Shown here piece after piece: positions 55,111 through 64,000 of a stretch of 64,000 nucleotides of DNA. The DNA is from Acidobacteriota bacterium (GTDB lineage: Bacteria; Acidobacteriota; Terriglobia; Terriglobales; Acidobacteriaceae). How positions within the stretch are numbered: position 1 is the stretch's first letter; every line of letters starts with the position of its first letter. The stretch covers positions 1-64,000 of the forward strand of contig QIAM01000065.1 of assembly GCA_003225555.1 (NCBI GenBank), in the 5' to 3' direction. Below the pieces are notes generated by a model. It was not told the origin of the DNA. It was given only the letters and a program-made list of their open reading frames with translations, and did no database searches. Made by a program: the position numbers and the translations under genes.

Positions 55111-57159
55111 ATGATGAAGCGAACAAGTTCGCGACAACGTGTTCTGCCATGGCGCCTGCTATTTCTGCTGACTTGCGTCTGGCAAGTGACGGCCCAGGAG
55201 AACCACAAGCCCACCGTCGTCCGCGTTGATGCGGCGAACACACTTCACAAGATCCCGCGATCAATATTTGGCACATTTCTCGAACCGATCGGCAACTCCA
55301 TCTATGGTGGTCTTTGGGCACAGATTCTCCAGAACCCCAGCCTTGAAGCGAATCTGTGGGAGGCCAAGCAAATTGCAGACATGGTTAAGAACCGTCCGGA
55401 ATTAGCTCGAGCCTCAGGCATGGCCCTGCCATTACCCTGGGAGCCATTGGATTATGCGCAGGGTTCGCGCTACGCCCCCGAGTGGGACCACCCGGCAAAC
55501 TCACATCAGTCATTGTTGCTTATGGCTCTCCCCGACGAGCAGACCGGTATTCGCCAGAAGGTTTACCTGCCACTCCGCAGCACGGCCAAATATGTTGGCA
55601 GCCTCTATTTGAAAACGTTGGAGGGTCCAAAGGAAGTTGAGGTCTCGATACACAAGAGAAATGAGAAGAGTGAGGTTCTCGCAGCTCAAGTGATACATCC
55701 TTCTGGTTCCGATTGGGGGCGTTACGAATTCGAGCTCGAAGTTTCACGCAAGCAATTGATGCCGCTCGAGGCCGCGGACTTTGTAATCGGGGCGAGCCAC
55801 GGAACTCGGGTGCTGATTGACCAGGTTTCTCTCTTACCTGCCAATCATGTGGAAGGCATGGATCCTGAGATGATTGCGATGGCGCGTGCCCTGAGAACAC
55901 CGATTATGCGCTTTGGCGGGAATTTCACGTCGGCGTATCACTGGCGTGATGGAATCGGTCTACAGGACCAGCGTGTCAGCGTGTTGAATACTGCCTGGGG
56001 GATGCCTGAGTACAACCAGTTCGGTACCGACGAGTTCCTTGCGTTTTGCCGTCTCATCGGGGCGCAGCCCCAGATTGCGTTGAATCTCGGCACCGGCACA
56101 CCGGAGGAAGCCGCTGGGTGGGTCAAGTATGTCAATTCGCGGTGGGGTGACCACCGGGGAGGGGAACTCTGGGAACTGGGGAATGAGCTTTGGGGCAACT
56201 TCCAAGTTGGATATCCGACCATATCTGGCATCGCAGGGCGCACAAAAGACTTCAGCACGGCTGTGAAGCAGGTTGATCCCAGGGCGCAGTTGATTGTCAC
56301 GGGTGCGGATCCCGACAAATTCAAAGACTGGAATGCCGCTCAGCTTTCCAATGCTCCCGTTACCTTTCAGTATCTTTCCACGCATTTCGTCGTGACCACT
56401 GGAGAAGTCGTATCCAAGAATCCATCTCCAGACTTCATTACCAAGTCTACTTTCGCATTGCCCATCGGTATCGAGCGGCACCTCCAGGAGATGCATGAGC
56501 AGTTTCAGCACTCGCCCGGCAGAAACTCCATCAAGACAGCGTTCACGGAGTGGCTTTTCTGGGCGCCCGATGACACGTACCCGCGATACGACAACATGGG
56601 AGGCGCGGTCGCGGCCGGCGGATTTCTCAACATGCTTCTGCGCAATTCACAGATCGTCCCCATTGCCGATATGACAGGGATCATCGAGTTTGGTGGTATC
56701 TGGAAAAAGCGCGGACAAGTCTACGCGGTTCCCGCATATTGGGCCTTTCGAATGTACTCCACCGCCGATGCTACGAGGCTGGTAGACACGACTGTGGAGG
56801 GAGAGACTTACGATGTGGAGCAAGGCTCGGTACGGATTCCGACGATTCCTAAGGTGCCCTATCTCGACGTCGTCGCGTCACTCAATGACTCCGGCAACAG
56901 ACTGACTCTTTTTTGCGTTAACCGGGATACTTCGCGTGATCTGCAGACGGACATCAAGATCCTAGGCTTCGCAGGTGCCAAGCCAGCCGTGGTACACGCA
57001 CTGAGCGCGGAGAGCATCTACGAAAAGAATGACGAGACCGCTCCGGAGCACATCCTTCCCCACGAGAGTTACCTCGACGTAAATTCTGACGGGTTCCAAT
57101 ACACATTTCGTCACGCCAGCGTCACGGTCGTTGCACTGACGCGGGCAGGAGTTCATTAG
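55111..57159 (+). CDS. GH51-type alpha-L-arabinofuranosidase
   Basis: The 682-residue protein has a signal peptide (LLFLLTCVWQVTAQE), then a GH51 core. The acid/base is in LWELGNELWGNF (Asn-Glu) and the nucleophile in KTAFTEWLFWAPDD. A C-terminal jelly roll follows. It would release arabinose from arabinan or arabinoxylan in the periplasm or outside. It lies 32 bases from the GMC gene and may be cotranscribed. Confidence 0.85.
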   Translation: MMKRTSSRQRVLPWRLLFLLTCVWQVTAQENHKPTVVRVDAANTLHKIPRSIFGTFLEPIGNSIYGGLWAQILQNPSLEANLWEAKQIADMVKNRPELARASGMALPLPWEPLDYAQGSRYAPEWDHPANSHQSLLLMALPDEQTGIRQKVYLPLRSTAKYVGSLYLKTLEGPKEVEVSIHKRNEKSEVLAAQVIHPSGSDWGRYEFELEVSRKQLMPLEAADFVIGASHGTRVLIDQVSLLPANHVEGMDPEMIAMARALRTPIMRFGGNFTSAYHWRDGIGLQDQRVSVLNTAWGMPEYNQFGTDEFLAFCRLIGAQPQIALNLGTGTPEEAAGWVKYVNSRWGDHRGGELWELGNELWGNFQVGYPTISGIAGRTKDFSTAVKQVDPRAQLIVTGADPDKFKDWNAAQLSNAPVTFQYLSTHFVVTTGEVVSKNPSPDFITKSTFALPIGIERHLQEMHEQFQHSPGRNSIKTAFTEWLFWAPDDTYPRYDNMGGAVAAGGFLNMLLRNSQIVPIADMTGIIEFGGIWKKRGQVYAVPAYWAFRMYSTADATRLVDTTVEGETYDVEQGSVRIPTIPKVPYLDVVASLNDSGNRLTLFCVNRDTSRDLQTDIKILGFAGAKPAVVHALSAESIYEKNDETAPEHILPHESYLDVNSDGFQYTFRHASVTVVALTRAGVH

Positions 57160-57269
57160 AAATAGCAGGGCAAGACTGAGGAACGACTCCGTTATTCTCC
57201 CGGCAAACGTTCTCTGGGCAGCCCTCGGGGCGCTTCGGACGCACTAATACAAAAACACTACTTTTTTTC

Positions 57270-57299
57270 TTGACAACCCACCCGACTCCCGAATAATTT
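57270..57299 (+). promoter_or_regulatory. Sigma-70 promoter of the TonB-dependent receptor
   Basis: TTGACA at 57270, an 18-base spacer and TAATTT form a good promoter. It lies about 95 bases before the receptor start. Confidence 0.5.
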
Positions 57300-57313
57300 G
57301 ACCCAACGGGTCA

Positions 57314-57325
57314 GAAAACGTTTAC
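57314..57325. promoter_or_regulatory. LacI-type operator candidate
   Basis: GAAAACGTTTAC is centred on a CG step with A/T-rich arms, the form of LacI-family operators. It sits just downstream of the promoter, where a repressor would block the receptor gene. No lacI gene is in the window. Confidence 0.35.
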
Positions 57326-57394
57326 GCGTTACCACATTTCTGCGTGTAATCGCCCCGCTGCTGTGCAACGGCAAGCGAGCCATTGGGGGCTAAG

Positions 57395-60300
57395 ATGAAG
57401 AGAACCTACCTTGTAGTGGGGCTTCTTTCAGTTCTCGGGTTGGGCATTCCGCTTTTTGCGCAACGATCCGATCGAGGAATCATCACCGGCATCGTCACCG
57501 ACTCGTCGGGTTCCAGTGTTGCGGGCGCAACCGTCAAAGTCCGCAATGAAGGAACGGCTGTCGAGACCGTCCTCACCACGAATGATGCTGGAGCCTATTC
57601 CACCCCGCCGCTAGTGTTGGGCAGTTATTCCGTTACCGTCGACCATACCGGATTTAAGACCTCGGTGAATTCCGGCGTCCAGCTTCAGGGGGCAGAAACG
57701 ATTCGCAAGGACGTTACTCTGGCAGTTGGCGCCGTTTCCGAGACGGTTGAAGTCAAAGCCGGGGCGGAGCAACTCAACGTTACCACGCCCGATGTCAGCC
57801 ACGTCGTGGACGAGAAGTATTACCAGGATCTACCCACCATCACTGCCGCCGATGTTCGCCTTGCCGAGTCCATGTTGCAGATTCAGCCTGGCTATCTCCC
57901 CATGAAGCCGAATGGCGATCCGATGTTCCGCGGCAGCCAGTTCAACTCGCGCATCAACGGCGGCCAGACCATGGCGACGGAGAATTTCTTCGACGGCGCC
58001 GCCTTTGGTTACGCGGTCGGTCACCAGCAGAGCCATGAAAGCACGCCACCTCTCGAAAGCATTCAGGAGATGAAGGTTATTACCACCACCTATACCGCGC
58101 AGTATGGCCACACCAGCGGAGGATTCATCGAGTACACCTCGAAATCGGGAACGAACAAGCTTCACGGAACCGCCTATGAGTACTTTGCCAACGATGCGCT
58201 CAACGCACGCGGGTTTTTCGACGCAGATTGCAACTCGGTAACGGGCGTATGTACGCCCCGTAAGAAGACCCCGCTACGCAATAACAGTTTTGGGTTTACG
58301 GCAGGTGGTCCAGTTGTTATCCCCAAGATCTACAACGGTCACCAGAAGACATTCTTCTTTACCAATTTTGACTGGGCCCGTCTGCGTTCAGGTGTCTTGC
58401 CGGGATTCGGCAACACCACACCGACTGACGCGTTCCGTGGCTGCATCCTTTCCACAACCGGGGTTTGCGATTTCAGCGAATATGCGGGACAGATTTATAA
58501 TCCTTTCAGCACAGCGACGAATCCTCAACGCGATCCGTTCATGTGTGACGGCGCGCTTAATCCGATCACTCCCAACCCCGACGGAACCCAGACCGGCGGA
58601 ACACCCTGTAACAAGATTCCGACCTCGCTGATCAGCGGTGCATCGAGCAGGATAGCGGCTCTGATGGTTCACCCGGATCGGGCAGGAATCGGTAACAACG
58701 TTGCGGGTAATCCAGCCGGTGACCAGACCTGGCTGTTGAACGCCCGTAACATCGAGTTCCGAGTAGACCACAACTTCACGCCCAATTTCCGCATGAGTGA
58801 AACGTTCTACTGGAACCATAGGCCGTCCATCCGCAACTGCGGCGAAGTGGCGGGCTGCACGACGCAGTTTGACGGTGAAAAATCGCCTCAAAAGAACACA
58901 AACTACTACGGGAACGGCTTTTACCAGCGGATTGTTACGCACCATACGCACACCCAGTTCGACTGGATTATTCGTAACAACCTGGTGAACCACAGCACGA
59001 TCGCCTGGGATCGCTGGTTTATGGGTGGAAATCCGTTATCGGCAGGGGCAGGCTGGCCCAACATACTCTGGAATGGGCTTCCTGGAGCAACTCAGCCGCA
59101 GGGCGTTGGAGGCCTGGTGACTCAGGACGCAGGACCGCCATTGATCGACTTTGGAGGTGACAACCACCCGGAGTACAACTCACTCGGCACGTACGGTTGG
59201 GGTAAGTTTGGCTTCCTGACAAACAATCGTTGGCAGTTCTCCGATGACCTGTCGTGGGTAAAAGGGAAGCACACCATCAAAGTCGGGGCTGAATACCGTT
59301 GGCACCAGTTCCCCTTCGTGGGCTGGGCAAACTTCGCCGAAGCCGGTGAGTTCCGCTTTGATCGAAGAGGGACAGCCGCTTACGATAGCTCGAACAATCC
59401 CGTCCCTGGCACGGGGGAAGCATTCGCCTCTTTCTTGCTGGGACAGGTAGATTCTTCAACTCAAACTCTGCCTTTCCATCCCATGTTTTACGAGGCGTAC
59501 ACGGCACCATGGATCAACGACGAATTCAAGGCCACGAGTCGACTCACACTGACGTTCGGGCTGCGGTTCGATTATCAGTTCGCGCGCACCGAGAGCCGTA
59601 ATCAATACTCAACTTTCGATCCCAACACAACGAATCCCGGAGCTGGGAATCTTCCAGGTGCCGTGATCTTTGCAGGAAAATGCGCGGGATGCAGTGGACG
59701 CACCACGTTTGAAAACCCGAAGCATGATGCCTGGGGTCCGCGGCTCGGGTTCGCTTATCGTCTCGGGGACAAGACCGCAATCCGAGGCGGCTACGGAATG
59801 TATTACTCGGGGATCTCGTTTGATCAGTTTATTGGCCAGCCGACCATGGGCTATACGTCGAATCCGACCGTTTCGAATATATCTAACGGGCAATTTCCGG
59901 CGTTCCAGTTCGACAACGGCTTCCCAAACTCGGATCCGGCTTGCGGCGGGCCCTGCATTAAGAAGCCGCCCTTTATTCTTCCGACGATTGCGAATAACGG
60001 CTCGGTGATAGCTGTCGCCAAGAATGGATTGACGCTACCGCGCTACCAGAACTGGTCGCTCACATTTGAACGGGAACTCACTAGAAATATGCGCCTGGAC
60101 ATCTCCTATATAGCGAACCGCGGAACGCGCCTTACGGCGGACTGGCAGAAGGCGGGTGTCGGAGCAAACATGAATGATCCTGCCCTGCTGACGAAATACC
60201 CTGGCATTCTGGGTAAGGACATCACCGATCCAGCCGTTGTGGCGGCTGGGATTACTCCACCTTATGCCGGTTTCGCGGGAACCGCGGCGCAAGCTTTGCG

Positions 60301-61102
60301 ACCGTTCCCGCAGTATCAGAATATCCTGTGGCGAGACCTTCCGATTGGAAGCAGCATGTATAACGCCTTAGAGGTGGTGGTAGAACAGCGCGTCTCGCGT
60401 GGACTCCAATTTCGTGTGGGCTACACTTACTCGAGACTGAACAACGATGGATCCGAAACTGGACAAGGTGGCGATGGCACGAACGGTAGAGTTCAAAACC
60501 CGGCGTGTCCGCATACTTGCGAGTGGGGACTCAGTCAAGACGACACGCCCCATGTGTTTCTCGTAGGTTTTACGTATGAGTTGCCTGGCGCTAAGAGATT
60601 TAAGGGTGCGAGCGGGGCGCTGCTCGGTGGTTGGAACCTGAGCGGGATTTTGCGGTATGAAAGCGGGCGGCCTCTAAACATCGTAACGGACAACGGCGCG
60701 TTCGGTGGGATCTTGTTCAACGGCCAGAGGCGTCCGGATCGGGTAAAGGGAAAGAGTGCGATAGCGAAGACTCAGGGTTCCTTCTACAATCCGCTTCGCC
60801 AAAACTACTTCAACGTCGATGCATGGTCCGATCCTACAGGGCCGTTTGGCAATGCACCGCGCGCGGACGGAACAGCCCGCGGCTTCCCGACGTACAGCGA
60901 AGACATGAGTCTGTTCAAAGTTCTTAAGCTTCGTGAACAGCTCGATATGAAGTTCGAAGCAGACTTTGGCAACATCTTCAACCGCACGGACTTCTGCAAC
61001 CCGAATACCTTCTGGACCCCTGGAAGTCCGAGTTTCGGGTCTATCGGTACTCAGTGCAACCAGCCGCGTTCGATTCAGTTTGGCTTGAAGTTTAGTTATT
61101 AG
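57395..61102 (+). CDS. TonB-dependent receptor with carboxypeptidase-regulatory N-terminus (Oar-like)
   Basis: The ATG at 57395 gives a signal peptide (LVVGLLSVLGLGIPLFAQ). A carboxypeptidase-regulatory-like Ig domain (GIVTDSSGSSVAGATVKVRN), a plug domain and a long outer-membrane barrel ending RSIQFGLKFSY follow. At 1235 residues it matches the Acidobacterial Oar-like transporters that import oligosaccharides. The TonB gene lies 6 kb upstream. Its promoter carries a LacI-like site. Confidence 0.88.
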   Translation: MKRTYLVVGLLSVLGLGIPLFAQRSDRGIITGIVTDSSGSSVAGATVKVRNEGTAVETVLTTNDAGAYSTPPLVLGSYSVTVDHTGFKTSVNSGVQLQGAETIRKDVTLAVGAVSETVEVKAGAEQLNVTTPDVSHVVDEKYYQDLPTITAADVRLAESMLQIQPGYLPMKPNGDPMFRGSQFNSRINGGQTMATENFFDGAAFGYAVGHQQSHESTPPLESIQEMKVITTTYTAQYGHTSGGFIEYTSKSGTNKLHGTAYEYFANDALNARGFFDADCNSVTGVCTPRKKTPLRNNSFGFTAGGPVVIPKIYNGHQKTFFFTNFDWARLRSGVLPGFGNTTPTDAFRGCILSTTGVCDFSEYAGQIYNPFSTATNPQRDPFMCDGALNPITPNPDGTQTGGTPCNKIPTSLISGASSRIAALMVHPDRAGIGNNVAGNPAGDQTWLLNARNIEFRVDHNFTPNFRMSETFYWNHRPSIRNCGEVAGCTTQFDGEKSPQKNTNYYGNGFYQRIVTHHTHTQFDWIIRNNLVNHSTIAWDRWFMGGNPLSAGAGWPNILWNGLPGATQPQGVGGLVTQDAGPPLIDFGGDNHPEYNSLGTYGWGKFGFLTNNRWQFSDDLSWVKGKHTIKVGAEYRWHQFPFVGWANFAEAGEFRFDRRGTAAYDSSNNPVPGTGEAFASFLLGQVDSSTQTLPFHPMFYEAYTAPWINDEFKATSRLTLTFGLRFDYQFARTESRNQYSTFDPNTTNPGAGNLPGAVIFAGKCAGCSGRTTFENPKHDAWGPRLGFAYRLGDKTAIRGGYGMYYSGISFDQFIGQPTMGYTSNPTVSNISNGQFPAFQFDNGFPNSDPACGGPCIKKPPFILPTIANNGSVIAVAKNGLTLPRYQNWSLTFERELTRNMRLDISYIANRGTRLTADWQKAGVGANMNDPALLTKYPGILGKDITDPAVVAAGITPPYAGFAGTAAQALRPFPQYQNILWRDLPIGSSMYNALEVVVEQRVSRGLQFRVGYTYSRLNNDGSETGQGGDGTNGRVQNPACPHTCEWGLSQDDTPHVFLVGFTYELPGAKRFKGASGALLGGWNLSGILRYESGRPLNIVTDNGAFGGILFNGQRRPDRVKGKSAIAKTQGSFYNPLRQNYFNVDAWSDPTGPFGNAPRADGTARGFPTYSEDMSLFKVLKLREQLDMKFEADFGNIFNRTDFCNPNTFWTPGSPSFGSIGTQCNQPRSIQFGLKFSY

Positions 61103-61157
61103 TGATAATGAGTGCCAGGCTTCGCCTATCGGAAATGGCGGAGCTTGGGAGCAATCG

Positions 61158-62744
61158 GTGACCGGCAGTTATCATAGGGGCAGGTTCTGGCGGATGGCTT
61201 CGTCCCCCGCAGCAGCCTTGCTATGCGCGTCCTTGCTCCTGAGCACAGCGGCCAAGCTGACAGGCGATTCACGAACTGCTCTCCAAAGGGCCGCCGAGTT
61301 GGTTCAGCAAGGGCGTCTGGACGAAGCTGACCAACAGGCACGCCTCGCGCTCTCCGATCCACAGACTCGGGCCGTCGCCTGTTCCGTCCTGGGCACAATT
61401 CGTTTTCAGCAGAAGCGACTGAAAGAGAGTGCCGACTTTCTGCAGGAGGCGATCCGTCTGGAGCCCCGCCTTGTAGGTGCCCGGCTTAGCCTCGCCGAGG
61501 TTTACACGCTTCAGCAGAAGCCGGAACTTGCGTTTGGGCTCTTTCGTCAAGTTCTGAAGCTGGATCCTTCTAATGCCAGTGCAAGGTTAGCTCTTGCACG
61601 CTCCGAAGCGGAGAAGGGAAATTACCGGCAGTCGCTGGAATTTGCGAAGCCTGCGCTTCCCGCGTTGAGGCAGTCCGCTGACGGATTGCTCGTCTTGGCG
61701 ACTGACTACATAAGCCTTGACGATCGCGTTGGGACTGCCGGATTGGCCAGCGATTGGATCAAGATGGAGAACATCGCGCCTGCGTGGTCGATCAGGTTTG
61801 CGCTGCTGCTGGCTAAAGGTGGGATCGTTCCCGAAGCAATCGATGTCCTGGAAAATGCCAAACACAACCAGCCGGTCTCGTACGATCTTGCGTTCAATTT
61901 GGCGGGCATGTACCTGCTCAAAAACGATACCACTCACGCATTGGAGAATTATGACTTGGCCATCACCCGGAATCCGGTGTCGGTAGCTGCATTCCGCCAG
62001 GCCGCCACTGTGGCTGAGGGGCACGGTGAACTTGAGCGGGCCCTTTCCTACTGGATGAAAGCGAAGAAGCTTGAGCCGGAGAATCCTGAGATCCTTTTGG
62101 GCTTTGGCCGGGTCTGCCTGAAAATGGATCTACTGGATGACGCAGAAACCGCCCTGACGAGAGCGGCCGGTCTGCGGCCCGATGATCCGTCGTACCAATA
62201 CACGCTGGCTTCTGCCAAGGTGGGGAAGAAGCAGTTCGAAGTGGCCCAATCCATTCTGGAAGGGCTCATTACGAAACAGCCGCAGGATGCGCATCTTCAC
62301 TATGCCTTGGGCTCGGTCTTGTATCTGGAAGGGCATCTTAACGAGGCGGCAACCCATCTGCGCGAGAGTGTCCGCTTGCAGCCCGATCAACAGGCGGCCT
62401 ACTATTACTCGGCTCTGGTGGCTCGAGATCAGGGAAGAGAGGCGGAAGCGATTCGACTCCTCGAGGAGTTGCTGCGACGGTACCCTGACCACGCTCTCTC
62501 CTGCGAGGTCTTGGGTGGGATGCTGATGAGTGCCCACCGGTATTCCGAGGCGCAGAAGAGCCTGCAAAAAGCTATAAGCCTGAATCCCCAATCCGTCAAG
62601 GCCAATTACCAGCTCGGATTGTTGCTCGCGCGCATGGGAGAGAAGGACGAATCAGACAAACAGCTTCGCCTTGCGCATTCGCTTCGTGTAGAGGACGAAA
62701 CTAATTCTCGGTTGCAACTTCGACTATTAGATCCCGATCGATGA
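61158..62744 (+). CDS. TPR-repeat protein
   Basis: The 528-residue protein starts at a GTG, with a hydrophobic N-terminal segment (AALLCASLLLSTAAKL) that may be a signal or anchor. About 12 TPR units follow, such as ESADFLQEAIRLEPRLVGAR and AQKSLQKAISLNPQSVKANY. TPR arrays bind proteins. It follows the receptor by 55 bases and probably belongs to that operon; function unknown. Confidence 0.75.
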   Translation: MTGSYHRGRFWRMASSPAAALLCASLLLSTAAKLTGDSRTALQRAAELVQQGRLDEADQQARLALSDPQTRAVACSVLGTIRFQQKRLKESADFLQEAIRLEPRLVGARLSLAEVYTLQQKPELAFGLFRQVLKLDPSNASARLALARSEAEKGNYRQSLEFAKPALPALRQSADGLLVLATDYISLDDRVGTAGLASDWIKMENIAPAWSIRFALLLAKGGIVPEAIDVLENAKHNQPVSYDLAFNLAGMYLLKNDTTHALENYDLAITRNPVSVAAFRQAATVAEGHGELERALSYWMKAKKLEPENPEILLGFGRVCLKMDLLDDAETALTRAAGLRPDDPSYQYTLASAKVGKKQFEVAQSILEGLITKQPQDAHLHYALGSVLYLEGHLNEAATHLRESVRLQPDQQAAYYYSALVARDQGREAEAIRLLEELLRRYPDHALSCEVLGGMLMSAHRYSEAQKSLQKAISLNPQSVKANYQLGLLLARMGEKDESDKQLRLAHSLRVEDETNSRLQLRLLDPDR

Positions 62745-62751
62745 GCGTTGA

Positions 62752-64000
62752 ATGACTTCTCGATGTTGGGCTATTTCGGTTCTGACGCTGGCTTTGATCG
62801 CTCCCGTCCTTGGGCAGAAGCAGAGCAGTTCCATCCCTTCCTTGAACGACATCGAGAGCGCGATCAAGCGCGATCCCGGAAATCCCACACTTTACGTGAA
62901 GCTAGGGCTGGCGTATTGGGACCGCAACGACTATGCGCACGCCCTTACCGCATTTCAACATGCGGTGAAGGTCGGACCGAGATCCGCCGAGGCGCACAAC
63001 TGGCTCGGAGTCGCCATCCTGGAGAAGGCGGACTTACCGGGTGCGATCGCAGAATTCAGAAAGGCGGTGGAACTCGATCCGAAAAGCACGCGAGCTCAGA
63101 CCAATCTCGGCTCAGCTCTTGCCAAAAGTGGAGAAACCAACGAAGCCGTTGAAGTGTTTAAAAAAGCGCTTGCGCTTGAACCAAACAGCTTGCCCGCGCA
63201 TATGAATCTGGGAGTGGCTCTGCGTGAGAAGGGAGATGCAGATGCCGCGCTGGCGCATATTCGCCTCGTAGCCAATTCAGAGCCCAACAACCCAAACGTG
63301 CAATACCAACTCGCACAGACGCTCCGTCAAAACGGGGACAACCGTGGAGCGGTTGAAGCCTTTGAAAAGGCAGTACAAATCGATCCTGAGTTGAGGGAAG
63401 GCTATTACGGCCTCGGCTTAGCTTTGAAGAAGGAGAGCGCATTACTACCCAAAGCTGCTGCGTCTTCTGAGAGCCAGGCAGATGCCCTGTTCAAACAAGC
63501 CCAAGAATCCGCTGCGCGCGGTGACCTGGACTCCGCGAAGGAGAAAGTCAAGCAGGCGCTTCAACTGGATGATCGACACGCGGAGGCACATAACCTGCTG
63601 GGCTTCATCCTGGGGCAACAACGAGAGTTAGCGCCCGCCTTAGTTCATCTGGAGAAGTCTGTGGCTTTGCGACCGGAATCCGCGGATGCACACTACAACT
63701 TGGGAGTCGCGCTCTGGTACAGCGGTTCGATGGAACGAGCGCTCTCGGAATTACGCAGAAGTGTTCAACTCGAGCCCGCTTCCGGAACGACCGATGCATT
63801 CCTCGGCATGGCTCTTCGTGAAACGGGCGACCTGGGTGGCGCGCAACTCAGCTTGCAACGCGCTGTGGCACTCCTGCCTCCAGTCACGGCAGTGTATGTG
63901 GACCTTGCAGTTGTCTTCCTGCGTAAGGGTGAACTCGATCACGCGCTGGCGCAGCTACAGACTGGATTGAGTGCTTCTGCGGTTGGAGTTCCTCTGCCGG
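62752..64000 (+). CDS. TPR-repeat protein (3' partial)
   Basis: The ATG at 62752 starts MTSRCWAISVLTLALIAPVLG, a signal peptide. It continues in frame to the window end (at least 416 residues) through TPR units such as AYWDRNDYAHALTAFQHAVK, AIAEFRKAVELDPKSTRAQ and AVEVFKKALALEPNSL. It begins 8 bases after the previous stop. A shorter frame over the same start in another phase is an artefact. Confidence 0.8.
   Translation, partial: MTSRCWAISVLTLALIAPVLGQKQSSSIPSLNDIESAIKRDPGNPTLYVKLGLAYWDRNDYAHALTAFQHAVKVGPRSAEAHNWLGVAILEKADLPGAIAEFRKAVELDPKSTRAQTNLGSALAKSGETNEAVEVFKKALALEPNSLPAHMNLGVALREKGDADAALAHIRLVANSEPNNPNVQYQLAQTLRQNGDNRGAVEAFEKAVQIDPELREGYYGLGLALKKESALLPKAAASSESQADALFKQAQESAARGDLDSAKEKVKQALQLDDRHAEAHNLLGFILGQQRELAPALVHLEKSVALRPESADAHYNLGVALWYSGSMERALSELRRSVQLEPASGTTDAFLGMALRETGDLGGAQLSLQRAVALLPPVTAVYVDLAVVFLRKGELDHALAQLQTGLSASAVGVPLP

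Noticed and set aside
62748-63152. Plus-strand frame of 134 codons near the right end
   Set aside because: It is out of phase with the TPR coding frame that starts at 62752, and its Arg-rich composition is that of a shadow.

Overview
The window is a GC-rich chromosomal segment that most resembles an Acidobacteriota (Terriglobia-like) soil bacterium. This placement is an inference. It rests on the gene content: a TonB-dependent receptor with a carboxypeptidase-regulatory N-terminus, a DUF1080 glycoside hydrolase, many TPR proteins, a nuo operon, an Amt/GlnK cluster, short palindromic repeats between genes, and giant DUF11 proteins. No rRNA or complete tRNA is present to confirm it.

Layout. 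(1) 1-3000 holds the end of a PGRP/amidase gene, a PilZ regulator and a graveyard of gene remnants: a HemD fragment, a VOC fragment, a GH35/GH42 fragment and the 3' half of a tRNA-Lys gene. It looks like the scar of an old integration. (2) 3001-11694 is a nitrogen-assimilation block: glnA on the minus strand, then a porin, small membrane proteins, an ammonium transporter, a TPR protein, a CPA2 antiporter and a P-II protein. glnA and the porin have nearly identical candidate sigma-54 promoters. (3) 11810-16051 is sugar metabolism: a GH36-like lipoprotein, a PfkB kinase and a DeoR repressor. (4) 16374-28317 is the most unusual locus. A PqqD-like protein, a radical SAM/SPASM enzyme, a 56-residue Cys-containing precursor-like peptide and an HprK-like kinase are followed by a 3031-residue protein that joins a Sec11/SipW-like signal peptidase domain, an internal signal peptide, about ten DUF11 repeats and a C-terminal gingipain-like (C25) protease.

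(5) 28380-29863 holds a DAHP synthase gene preceded by a short leader ORF with Phe-Pro-Tyr-Tyr-Trp-Phe codons and a strong intrinsic terminator, which looks like an aromatic amino acid attenuator. An orphan Flp pilin gene follows. (6) 29993-43626 is a nuo operon on the minus strand, with nuoA, C, D, E, F, G, H, J, K, L, M and N. nuoB and nuoI are missing from their usual places, and several gene junctions carry palindromic repeats.

(7) 43872-51354 is mixed: an unknown protein, ThiS, a MerR regulator with two tandem palindromic operators, a RibBA whose GTP cyclohydrolase half has lost catalytic motifs, two decayed genes, an M48 protease and a TonB protein. (8) 51747-64000 is a carbohydrate block: a DUF1080 3-keto-glycoside hydrolase, a twin-arginine small subunit plus GMC oxidoreductase (probably a glycoside 3-dehydrogenase), a GH51 arabinofuranosidase, a TonB-dependent receptor and two TPR proteins, the last running off the window.
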